Shown here piece after piece: positions 6,974 through 13,485 of a stretch of DNA of 16,025 nucleotides. The translations under genes were made by a program, and so were the position numbers. Numbering within the stretch: position 1 is the stretch's first letter; every line of letters starts with the position of its first letter. The DNA is from Sulfurimonas sp. (GTDB lineage Bacteria; Campylobacterota; Campylobacteria; Campylobacterales; Sulfurimonadaceae). The stretch is from positions 1 through 16,025 of the forward strand of contig JALWON010000307.1 in the NCBI GenBank assembly GCA_027083475.1, in the 5' to 3' direction. The notes below the pieces were generated by a model that searched no databases, had not been told where the DNA came from, and saw nothing but the letters and a program-made list of their open reading frames with translations.

Positions 6974-8056
6974 ATGTTAGTTCATATCTGCTGTTCGGTT
7001 GATAGCCACTTCTTTTTAGAAAAACTCCAAGCAGATTATCCAGAAGAGAAACTCACAGGTTTCTTCTATGATCCCAACATTCACCCCTATTCTGAATACC
7101 AACTGCGTTTACTTGATGTCAAACGCAGCTGTAAAAAACTCGGCATTGAACTCATAGAGGGTGAATACGATTATGAAAACTGGCTTGAGGCTGTGCGTGG
7201 ACTTGAAAAAGAGCCAGAAAAAGGAGCTCGTTGTGAGGTCTGTTTTGACAAACGCTTCTCTGTAAGTGCACAAAAAGCCCTCGAACTCGGTGAAAAAAAA
7301 ATCACAACAACCCTCCTTGTCAGTCCCTTAAAATCTCAAGAGCAACTCAAGCGTGTAGGCGATGAGTTTCATGCAAAAAATGGTGTAGAATTTATTGCTG
7401 TAGATTACCGCTCAGGCGGAGGCACACAAGACCAAAGTCGGGTCACAAAAGAGGAACAACTCTACCGTCAAGATTATTGTGGCTGTATCTTTGGACTCAC
7501 TATGCAAAGAGAGCAACAAGACAAACTGATGGATGAGATGTTCTCCCCCATCTCAAACAACATTCTACCTGCATCCATAGAAGAGCGCCTTGCCATGTAT
7601 ACCAAACGCATGCAACTTGAAGATGAAAAAATCAACTATAAAATAGTCAAACAAAAATTTCTTAACTATAGGCAATTGAGCTGTAGACTCACAGAAGGAA
7701 AAAAGACTGCTATTCCTGCCTATGCACTTGCATACTCTACCCTTCCCCGCAAACGTGCCCAAGGGAAAATTGAGTACTCCATTGAAAAGCTGCACTATTT
7801 TAACCGCGAAGAGATTAAATTTATCACTTTAGCAGATTTCAATGCCTTATGTAAACACGACTTCAAAAGTATTACAGACTTAATTCATAATGCACCTGAT
7901 TTTGAAGAGGAGATTGCGCTAAGATATACTCTACTCGGTACACATTATGATTTAACACCGATAATTGTAGTAGAAGAAATCTCACAAAAAAAACTGACAC
8001 TGCAACTCGATGCGAAAACATACGAAGACACAAAAGAAAAGCTAATCATTTTATAA
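6974..8056 (+). CDS. queH: Epoxyqueuosine reductase QueH (DUF208) with C-terminal extension
   Basis: QueH reduces epoxyqueuosine to queuosine in tRNA and replaces the cobalamin enzyme QueG. The N-terminal half has the family's signature: HICC at 4-7, CEVC at 87-90, the SPLKSQEQL segment near 117 and RQDYCGC at 165-171. These cysteines form the iron-sulfur and redox sites known for the family. QueH is often about 180-230 residues; this one is 360, with some 165 extra residues after the core, rich in charged residues and without an obvious catalytic motif. Longer forms occur in Campylobacterota as far as I recall. It starts directly on the cyclophilin stop codon. Confidence 0.9.
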   Translation: MLVHICCSVDSHFFLEKLQADYPEEKLTGFFYDPNIHPYSEYQLRLLDVKRSCKKLGIELIEGEYDYENWLEAVRGLEKEPEKGARCEVCFDKRFSVSAQKALELGEKKITTTLLVSPLKSQEQLKRVGDEFHAKNGVEFIAVDYRSGGGTQDQSRVTKEEQLYRQDYCGCIFGLTMQREQQDKLMDEMFSPISNNILPASIEERLAMYTKRMQLEDEKINYKIVKQKFLNYRQLSCRLTEGKKTAIPAYALAYSTLPRKRAQGKIEYSIEKLHYFNREEIKFITLADFNALCKHDFKSITDLIHNAPDFEEEIALRYTLLGTHYDLTPIIVVEEISQKKLTLQLDAKTYEDTKEKLIIL

Positions 8057-8059
8057 TCA

Positions 8060-8085
8060 TTTTTTAGGTAAAATTGCCAAAATTT
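8060..8085 (+). promoter_or_regulatory. Probable promoter of the fabZ-lpxA-clpX-mreBC operon
   Basis: The gap before fabZ holds TTTTTAGG followed by TAAAAT (8069-8074), giving a start near 8081, then AAAGG eight or nine bases before the ATG. A second TATAAT (8052-8057) overlaps the queH stop codon and is an alternative. Assignment is by pattern only. Confidence 0.45.
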
Positions 8086-8102
8086 ATATAAAGGCTCTTC
8101 TT

Positions 8103-8552
8103 ATGACTTTAGATGTTGTTGAAATACAAAAAATTCTCCCTCACCGTTACCCATTTTTACTTGTAGACCGTGTTACAAGCTTAACCGAGGGTGAATCCAT
8201 TGTTGCATATAAAAATGTTTCTATCTCTGAACCTGTTTTTGAAGGACATTTTCCCGGTCATCCAATTTACCCTGGTGTTATGATTCTTGAAGGAATGGCA
8301 CAAGCAGGTGGTATTCTTTCATTTTTAAGTATGGGAGATATGAGTGAAGAGGAGATTGCTTCTAAAGTTGTTTACTTTATGAGTATTGACAAGGCAAAAT
8401 TTAGAAGCCCTGTGCGTCCTGGTGACCAACTTGAATACCGTATCTCTGTTATCAAACAAAAAGGAACTATCTGGATGCTCAAAGGCGAAGCGTATGTTGA
8501 TGGAAAACTCGCAAGCGAAGCTGAACTCAAAGCTATGATAGTTGATAAATAA
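8103..8552 (+). CDS. fabZ: 3-hydroxyacyl-[acyl-carrier-protein] dehydratase FabZ
   Basis: FabZ dehydrates 3-hydroxyacyl-ACP in fatty-acid elongation, competing with LpxA for the 3-hydroxyacyl-ACP that goes into lipid A. The 149-residue protein has the hot-dog fold motifs: [14 protein letters not shown] (11-24), and [21 protein letters not shown], where H49 is the catalytic histidine and E63 the catalytic glutamate. Length is normal. AAAGG precedes the ATG. The stop at 8550-8552 lies eleven bases before the likely GTG start of lpxA, an arrangement that keeps the two competing enzymes under one transcript. Confidence 0.97.
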   Translation: MTLDVVEIQKILPHRYPFLLVDRVTSLTEGESIVAYKNVSISEPVFEGHFPGHPIYPGVMILEGMAQAGGILSFLSMGDMSEEEIASKVVYFMSIDKAKFRSPVRPGDQLEYRISVIKQKGTIWMLKGEAYVDGKLASEAELKAMIVDK

Positions 8553-8562
8553 AGAGCACACA

Positions 8563-9348
8563 GTGTCAAATATATCTACACTTGCTGTCATTGAAGATGG
8601 TGCGATTATTGGTGAGAATGTTACGATAGCTGCGTTTTGCCATATCTCTTCTGAGACAACAATTGGCGAGGGGACAACTATTGCCCAGGGAGCTTGTATT
8701 TATGGGAAAACGACTATAGGAAAAAACAATAAAATATTTTCTCATGCGGTGCTTGGTTCCATTCCTCAAGATTTAAAATTTCATGGAGAAGAGGTAGAAC
8801 TTATCATTGGCGATAACAATACTATTCGCGAATTTACTCTTTTTAATCCCGGTACAGAAGGCGGGGGAAGAAAAACAGTCATTGGCGATAATAACCTCTT
8901 TATGGGCTATGTCCATTTGGGGCATGATGTTATCATTGGCAACAACTGTATCTTAGCAAACGCAGCAACACTTGCCGGACATGTAGAGCTTGGGAATCAT
9001 GTTGTCATTGGTGGGATGACACCTATTCATCAATTTATTCATATTGGTGATTATGCGATGATTGGAGGGGCTTCTGCGCTCTCTCAAGATATACCGCCCT
9101 ACTGTCTTGCAGAAGGAAACCGTGCAAACCTCAGAGGTCTTAACCTTACAGGCTTGCGTCGCCAACTGGCACGTGAAGATATAAATGCCCTCAAAGTTGC
9201 TTACAAAGAACTTTTTGAATTGGGCAAGCCACTCAAAGAAGTGGCAACATACATACAAGAAAACACAGACAATGCTTATGTAAAAAATTTATGTAACTTT
9301 GTACTAAACACAAAAAGAGGAATCCCTTTTGAGAGGAAAAATATATGA
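8563..9348 (+). CDS. lpxA: UDP-N-acetylglucosamine O-acyltransferase
   Basis: LpxA transfers a 3-hydroxyacyl chain from ACP to the 3-OH of UDP-GlcNAc, the first step of lipid A synthesis. The product is a left-handed beta-helix with many hexapeptide repeats ([30 protein letters not shown]), the catalytic histidine in [10 protein letters not shown] (H121 from the chosen start) and the C-terminal helical part. An upstream TTG at 8542 keeps the frame open inside fabZ. I prefer GTG at 8563 because it gives [13 protein letters not shown], which lines up with the normal LpxA start, and has AAAGAG seven bases upstream; this gives 261 residues, the usual length. Its stop overlaps the clpX start (ATGA). 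Confidence 0.93.
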   Translation: MSNISTLAVIEDGAIIGENVTIAAFCHISSETTIGEGTTIAQGACIYGKTTIGKNNKIFSHAVLGSIPQDLKFHGEEVELIIGDNNTIREFTLFNPGTEGGGRKTVIGDNNLFMGYVHLGHDVIIGNNCILANAATLAGHVELGNHVVIGGMTPIHQFIHIGDYAMIGGASALSQDIPPYCLAEGNRANLRGLNLTGLRRQLAREDINALKVAYKELFELGKPLKEVATYIQENTDNAYVKNLCNFVLNTKRGIPFERKNI

Positions 9349-10589
9349 CACATAGAAATTGTAGCTTTTGTGATGCTAAAGAGAGTGAACAAAATCCACT
9401 CATTGCCGGCAATGGCGTTTACATTTGTAAAAACTGCGTTGTTTCAGCATATAAAATTATGTTTGGTGATGAAAAAGTAGCCACAAACAGCAATAACAAA
9501 GAACTTTTAGAAGCTGTCAATAATTTAATGACACCCAAAGAACTTGATAAGTTTTTAGGCGATTATATCATTGGGCAAGAGCGGGCAAGAAAACTTTTAA
9601 GTGTCGCTGTCTATAACCACTATAAAAGAATTTTCAAAACACATAATCTCGTAGACGACGATACAGAGATTGCAAAATCAAATGTTTTACTCATCGGTCC
9701 TACAGGAAGTGGTAAAACACTGATGGCACAAACTATTGCAAGAGTGTTAAATGTTCCTATTGCCATTGCAGATGCCACAAGTCTTACAGAGGCTGGGTAT
9801 GTTGGTGAAGATGTTGAAAATATTTTAACAAAACTCCTCCAAGCAGCAGATGGAGACATCAAGCGTGCCGAGCAAGGGATCATCTTTTTAGATGAAGTCG
9901 ATAAAGTCGCACGCATGAGTGAAAACCGCTCTATTACTAGAGATGTCAGTGGTGAAGGTGTGCAACAAGCCCTCTTAAAAATCGTAGAAGGCTCCGCTGT
10001 CAATATTCCACCAAAAGGTGGGAGAAAACATCCAAATCAAGAGTTCACTTCTATAGACACAACCAATATTCTCTTTATTTGTGGGGGTGCTTTTGATGGG
10101 CTTGAAGAGATACTCAAACGCAAGCAAGGAGAGAATATTTTAGGTTTTGGTCATGAGAAAAAAACAAAAGAGGAGAAAAAAACAAGCTTTGATATGGTAG
10201 AACCTGATGACTTAGTTCATTTTGGACTTATTCCTGAACTTGTTGGACGTCTGCCTATTATTGCTTCACTCCAAGAAATCAGTGAAGATGACATGGTACG
10301 CATTCTTACAGAACCAAAAAATTCTCTCATTAAACAGTACCAAAAACTTTTTTCAATCGATAATGTAGAGCTCAATTTTGAAGAAGATGCGCTGCGTGCC
10401 ATTGCACAAAAATCGCTCAAACGCAAGACAGGTGCTCGTGGACTGCGTGCGATTCTTGAAGAGAATATGATTGACATTATGTATGAACTTCCAGAGTATG
10501 AAGGCTATGAAGTTTTAATCACAAAAGAAGTCATCGAAGATGGGGCGGAACCTGTCTACATTAAAAAAACAACAAAAAAAACTGCATAA
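9345..10589 (+). CDS. clpX: ATP-dependent Clp protease ATP-binding subunit ClpX
   Basis: ClpX is the AAA+ unfoldase that feeds proteins to ClpP. All parts are present in 414 residues: the N-terminal zinc-binding domain (C6, C9, C28, C31), Walker A GPTGSGKT (118-125), the pore loop GYVG (151-154), Walker B IIFLDE (179-184), the RKH loop (227-229), the ClpP-docking IGF-type loop, here LGF at 266-268, and sensor 2 GARGLR (363-368). The ATG is in a 4-base overlap with lpxA. No clpP is in the window. Its position between lipid A and cell-shape genes is a lineage gene order as I recall it from Campylobacter. Confidence 0.97.
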   Translation: MTHRNCSFCDAKESEQNPLIAGNGVYICKNCVVSAYKIMFGDEKVATNSNNKELLEAVNNLMTPKELDKFLGDYIIGQERARKLLSVAVYNHYKRIFKTHNLVDDDTEIAKSNVLLIGPTGSGKTLMAQTIARVLNVPIAIADATSLTEAGYVGEDVENILTKLLQAADGDIKRAEQGIIFLDEVDKVARMSENRSITRDVSGEGVQQALLKIVEGSAVNIPPKGGRKHPNQEFTSIDTTNILFICGGAFDGLEEILKRKQGENILGFGHEKKTKEEKKTSFDMVEPDDLVHFGLIPELVGRLPIIASLQEISEDDMVRILTEPKNSLIKQYQKLFSIDNVELNFEEDALRAIAQKSLKRKTGARGLRAILEENMIDIMYELPEYEGYEVLITKEVIEDGAEPVYIKKTTKKTA

Positions 10590-10601
10590 GGTGTAACAAG
10601 A

Positions 10602-11639
10602 ATGATATTTAACAAAATTATAGGGCTTTTTTCAAATGATTTAGCTGTGGATTTAGGAACAGCAAATACTATCGTCATTGCTAAAGGACGCGGTATTATT
10701 ATAAATGAACCTTCTGTTGTAGCCGTTAAAAATGAAAAGTATGGGCAAAGTAAAGTTTTAGCCGTAGGAAAAGAAGCCAAAGAGATGGTAGGAAAGACCC
10801 CGGGAAATATTCGTGCTATTCGTCCTATGCGAGATGGTGTCATTGCTGATTTTGATATGACAGAGAAAATGATTCGGAAGTTTATCCAAAAAGCACATGG
10901 TCGAAGTGCTCTTATCTCACCGCGTATTATCATTTGTGTTCCTTATGGACTCACACAAGTTGAACGTAAAGCAGTTCGGGAATCAGCACTTTCAGCAGGG
11001 GCTCGTGAAGTATTTCTTATAGAAGAGCCTATGGCAGCAGCTATTGGTGCAGGTGTCGATATTCGTGAGCCACAAGGAAATTTAGTTGTTGATATTGGTG
11101 GTGGTACCACAGAGATTGGTGTTGTTTCCCTTGGTGGATTAGTACTTTCAAAATCTATCCGTACCGCAGGTGATAAAATTGATCAAAATATCATCAACTA
11201 TATTCGAAAAAAATATAATCTCCTTATAGGTGAGCGTGTAGCAGAAGAGATTAAAATCAAAATTGGTACCGCAATTACACTTGATAAAGAGCTTACGATG
11301 GTTGTCAATGGACGCGACCAAGTCGAAGGACTGTTAAGTTCTGTTGAACTGACAAGCGAAGATGTCAAAGAAGCCATGAAAGAGCCACTCAAAGAAGTTG
11401 CAGAAGCCTTGCGTGATGTTCTTGAGCAGATGCCACCTGATTTAGCGGGTGATATTGTCAATCACGGTATCATTCTCACTGGTGGGGGAGCACTTATTCG
11501 TCAACTTGACAAATACCTCTCTAACATTGTTCGTATTCCTGTTTATGTTGCAGATGAGCCTTTACTTGCTGTTGCACGCGGTACTGGTCGCGCACTCGAA
11601 GAGATAGACCTACTCCAAGAACTGTTTGAGAATGAATAA
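10602..11639 (+). CDS. mreB: Rod-shape-determining actin homologue MreB
   Basis: MreB forms membrane-bound filaments that direct lateral peptidoglycan synthesis and keep a rod or helical shape. The 345-residue protein starts with a short amphipathic-looking segment (MIFNKIIGLF), then phosphate-1 loop DLGTANT (17-23), EEPMAAAIGAG (141-151), phosphate-2 loop DIGGGTTEIG (164-173), and an adenosine-binding ILTGGGALI near residue 290. Length is normal. AAGGTG precedes the ATG, and only 12 bases separate it from clpX. Its 3' end overlaps mreC. Confidence 0.97.
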   Translation: MIFNKIIGLFSNDLAVDLGTANTIVIAKGRGIIINEPSVVAVKNEKYGQSKVLAVGKEAKEMVGKTPGNIRAIRPMRDGVIADFDMTEKMIRKFIQKAHGRSALISPRIIICVPYGLTQVERKAVRESALSAGAREVFLIEEPMAAAIGAGVDIREPQGNLVVDIGGGTTEIGVVSLGGLVLSKSIRTAGDKIDQNIINYIRKKYNLLIGERVAEEIKIKIGTAITLDKELTMVVNGRDQVEGLLSSVELTSEDVKEAMKEPLKEVAEALRDVLEQMPPDLAGDIVNHGIILTGGGALIRQLDKYLSNIVRIPVYVADEPLLAVARGTGRALEEIDLLQELFENE

Positions 11640-12393
11640 AAGAGTCTTTAGCTTTTTTATTCTCTTAGTAGCACTCTTTGTGAGTGCACTCTACTATAGC
11701 AATAGTGTACAAAAACCACTGCTCATCACACTCAATACTTTTAAATCCTACTATCATTCTTCTACAGAATATATTCAAGATCAGATAGAAAAACATTTTT
11801 TTCAAGCACAAAAAATAGAAGAACTCAAAACATCTTTGCAAAAGTATGAAAACAATCACCTTGTCATGCGCCAACTTGCAACTGAAATCAATGACCTTTA
11901 CAAAGAGAACAATTCACCACTTAAAACTCACCCGCAGGTGACCTTAGTCAGAACAATTGCTTACCAGAAATTTGGTGATTTCAATAGAATTTGGATGCAG
12001 ATTCCAGACTATAATGCAAGTAAAATTTATGGTTTAACCTATAAAGAGTATGTTGCAGGCATCGTCATTCCTAAAAATGGAGAAGCCCTTGGTCTTTTAA
12101 ACCGAGATATACAATGTTCTTACTCCGTCCTTGTCGGAGCACAACATGCGCCAGGGATTGCCCATGGAAATGGTGGTGAGTACATTATTATCAAGTTTAT
12201 TCCCGGATGGTACAACATTAAAGCAGGGGATGAAGTCATTAGTTCTGGTCTTGATAATATCTTTTTTAAAGGATTAAAAGTAGGTCAAGTACGCTCCGTA
12301 CAAAAAGCACAAGGCTATCAAAATGCCATTGTAGAGCAGTATTATAAAGCAGATAATCCCAATTATTTTTATCTCATAAGGAAACTCAAATGA
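11632..12393 (+). CDS. mreC: Rod-shape-determining protein MreC
   Basis: MreC is a bitopic membrane protein that links cytoplasmic MreB to the periplasmic elongation machinery. Counting from ATG 11632, there is one membrane segment at about 5-22, a helical, probably coiled-coil stretch at about 45-92, then the periplasmic beta domain ending in the hallmark AGDEVISSGLDNIFFKGLKVG (cut: AGDEVISSGLD and FFKGLKVG). At 253 residues it is at the short end for the family. An in-frame TTG at 11626 would add two residues; ATG is preferred. It overlaps mreB by 8 bases and the next gene by 4. No mreD follows in the window. Confidence 0.92.
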   Translation: MNKRVFSFFILLVALFVSALYYSNSVQKPLLITLNTFKSYYHSSTEYIQDQIEKHFFQAQKIEELKTSLQKYENNHLVMRQLATEINDLYKENNSPLKTHPQVTLVRTIAYQKFGDFNRIWMQIPDYNASKIYGLTYKEYVAGIVIPKNGEALGLLNRDIQCSYSVLVGAQHAPGIAHGNGGEYIIIKFIPGWYNIKAGDEVISSGLDNIFFKGLKVGQVRSVQKAQGYQNAIVEQYYKADNPNYFYLIRKLK

Positions 12394-13130
12394 AACAACT
12401 CTTTCTTATCGCTCTTTTTAGTCTCTCACTCTTTGCACAAGAGACGCACAAACTCACTATGGGTATGGGTCCCTACTTACAGACACAACCCTATAAAGGT
12501 GTTGATACAATTATATTGCCTTCTCCTTTTTTCTACTATAATAATGCTCTGTTTTATGTCAAATGGACACGTGTTGGTGCCTACTTTTATGGGTCTAAAA
12601 GTGATGACTTCTCGTGGGGACTTTCTCTCACAGCACAACCACGAATCTATGGCTATAAAGCTTCAGACTCCTCTTTTTTAAGCGGTATGCAAGAGCGAAA
12701 AAACTCTATTGAAGCGGGAGTTGCATTGAGTCTTCAAAAAGAGAAACTCTTTGTAGATATGATGCTTTTAACCGATGTTCTCCACAAGAATGATGCTTGG
12801 ATTGCACAAACTGAACTTGGGTATGCACTCACATTTGGCAAATGGCAACTCTATCCAAGTCTTTTGCTCACCTACCAATCTGCTGCATTTACAGACTACT
12901 ATTATGGTGTCAAATCTACAGAAGCAACACCTACAAGAGCACAATACTCTGCACAATCGGGTTTACAAATTGGAGCACAAACATACATACAATATCCACT
13001 CACAAAAAAGCTCTCCACTCTCATCAATCTCCATGCTGAAAAATTGTCTTCAAGTGCAACAGCAAGCCCCCTTACAGATGAAAAGTATATTTATTCGGGG
13101 CTCTTTTCACTCATTTATACCTTTGAGTAA
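12390..13130 (+). CDS. MipA/OmpV-family outer-membrane protein
   Basis: MipA-type proteins are small outer-membrane beta-barrels; E. coli MipA binds the lytic transglycosylase MltA and PBP1B. The 246-residue product has a signal peptide (MKQLFLIALFSLSLFA, cut before QE), then the family-like YKGVDTIILPSPFFYY (35-50), a GLSLTAQPRIYGY strand and LSGMQERKNSIEAGV (97-111), followed by alternating aromatic barrel strands. It overlaps mreC by 4 bases (ATGA), so it belongs to the shape operon. Its stop TAA is made by the left end of the inverted-repeat element; the product ends YTFE, whereas without the element it would end YTFEY. Family assignment is by motif resemblance. Confidence 0.8.
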   Translation: MKQLFLIALFSLSLFAQETHKLTMGMGPYLQTQPYKGVDTIILPSPFFYYNNALFYVKWTRVGAYFYGSKSDDFSWGLSLTAQPRIYGYKASDSSFLSGMQERKNSIEAGVALSLQKEKLFVDMMLLTDVLHKNDAWIAQTELGYALTFGKWQLYPSLLLTYQSAAFTDYYYGVKSTEATPTRAQYSAQSGLQIGAQTYIQYPLTKKLSTLINLHAEKLSSSATASPLTDEKYIYSGLFSLIYTFE

Positions 13131-13155
13131 GTGCCTGACCATAATAAATGTCATA
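13128..13155 (+). repeat. Left terminal inverted repeat
   Basis: Begins TAAGTGCCTGACC and ends AATGTCATA. It matches the reverse complement of 13369-13396 at all 28 positions. The pairing continues inwards with TTCAA (13156-13160) against TTGAA (13363-13367) after a single unpaired T at 13368. Its first three bases serve as the stop codon of the mipA-like gene. Confidence 0.95.
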
Positions 13156-13160
13156 TTCAA

Positions 13161-13257
13161 CAACACTTAAAAAGTTTAGATTCAAGGCAAACTTTGGTTA
13201 GCGATACTAGTATCGTTAGCCTAAGTTTAACGAAGAAGATAAGCCTTTTAAGTGTTG
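13161..13257. repeat. Internal hairpin arm A
   Basis: A 97-nt arm closed by a perfect 12-bp stem: CAACACTTAAAA (13161-13172) against TTTTAAGTGTTG (13246-13257). At its tip is a second hairpin (13189-13228): AAACTT/AAGTTT, one T-T mismatch, then an 11-bp stem with two G-U pairs if RNA, around the loop CTAG. The centre 13202-13215 is a perfect 14-base palindrome. Confidence 0.85.
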
Positions 13258-13266
13258 CCCTTTGGG

Positions 13267-13362
13267 TGAAGAAAGAAAACACAATCTACTTCGTTGAAAA
13301 TCCTTGAAGCTACGAGTAGCTTCTGCGAATTTTCGCCTTGTATCTTATGATTTCTTTCTTCA
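13267..13362. repeat. Internal hairpin arm B
   Basis: A 96-nt arm closed by a perfect 12-bp stem: TGAAGAAAGAAA (13267-13278) against TTTCTTTCTTCA (13351-13362). Inside are ACAA/TTGT (13281-13284 with 13338-13341), GAAAAT/ATTTTC (13296-13301 with 13329-13334) and a tip hairpin GAAGCTA-CGAG-TAGCTTC (13306-13323). Between arms A and B lies only CCCTTTGGG (13258-13266), a three-base-pair hairpin of its own. Confidence 0.8.
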
Positions 13363-13368
13363 TTGAAT

Positions 13369-13396
13369 TATGACATTTATTATGGTCAGGCACTTA
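13369..13396 (-). repeat. Right terminal inverted repeat
   Basis: Ends GGTCAGGCACTTA, the mirror of the left end, with the final TA (13395-13396) as the putative second copy of the target dinucleotide. It is followed by TTAAAAAAG, which with the left flank reconstructs a continuous reading frame. Confidence 0.95.
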
Positions 13397-13433
13397 TTAA
13401 AAAAGAGCCCATCAAACTCATCAAATTTTAAGT

Positions 13434-13455
13434 GCCTTTTGGCTATAATCTCTCA
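13434..13455 (+). promoter_or_regulatory. Probable promoter of carB
   Basis: A CCTTTTGGC tract leads directly into a perfect TATAAT (13444-13449), the Campylobacterota promoter style, with a start near 13456 and AAAGGG before the carB ATG. The remaining bases from 13397 to 13433 are plain AT-rich sequence; I see no PyrR- or UTP-type attenuator there. Confidence 0.55.
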
Positions 13456-13485
13456 ATTTTATAAAGATTATTCCAAAGGGTAAAA

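Larger units (their letters stand above)
13128..13396. mobile_element. MITE-like palindromic element with nested hairpin arms
   Basis: A noncoding segment with perfect 28-bp terminal inverted repeats and TA at both outer ends. Setting one TA aside at each side as a target duplication leaves 265 bp with 26-bp repeats, a pattern known for IS630/Tc1-mariner-type transposition. The interior is itself two long inverted-repeat arms, so nearly the whole element can fold. No ORF of its own and no transposase are visible, so it would be nonautonomous. It fills most of the 355-base gap between the mipA-like gene and carB. A structured RNA is the alternative reading. Confidence 0.7.

Noticed and set aside
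12775..13170. 131-codon plus-strand frame running into the element
   Set aside because: It overlaps the mipA-like gene in another frame and has low-complexity His/Gln/Ser composition typical of a shadow frame.
13189..13228. Intrinsic terminator after the mipA-like gene
   Set aside because: The stem is strong but is followed by TAAGTTTAACG rather than a U-run, and it is part of the larger symmetrical fold.
13128..13396. CRISPR array or tRNA gene in the large intergenic gap
   Set aside because: There are no regularly spaced direct repeats and no cloverleaf with an anticodon arm; the repeats are inverted and nested.
13429..13437. A third copy of the first nine bases of the terminal repeat (TAAGTGCCT) just before the carB promoter
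   Set aside because: The match stops after nine bases and sits in AT-rich sequence, so chance cannot be excluded; not called as a repeat end.
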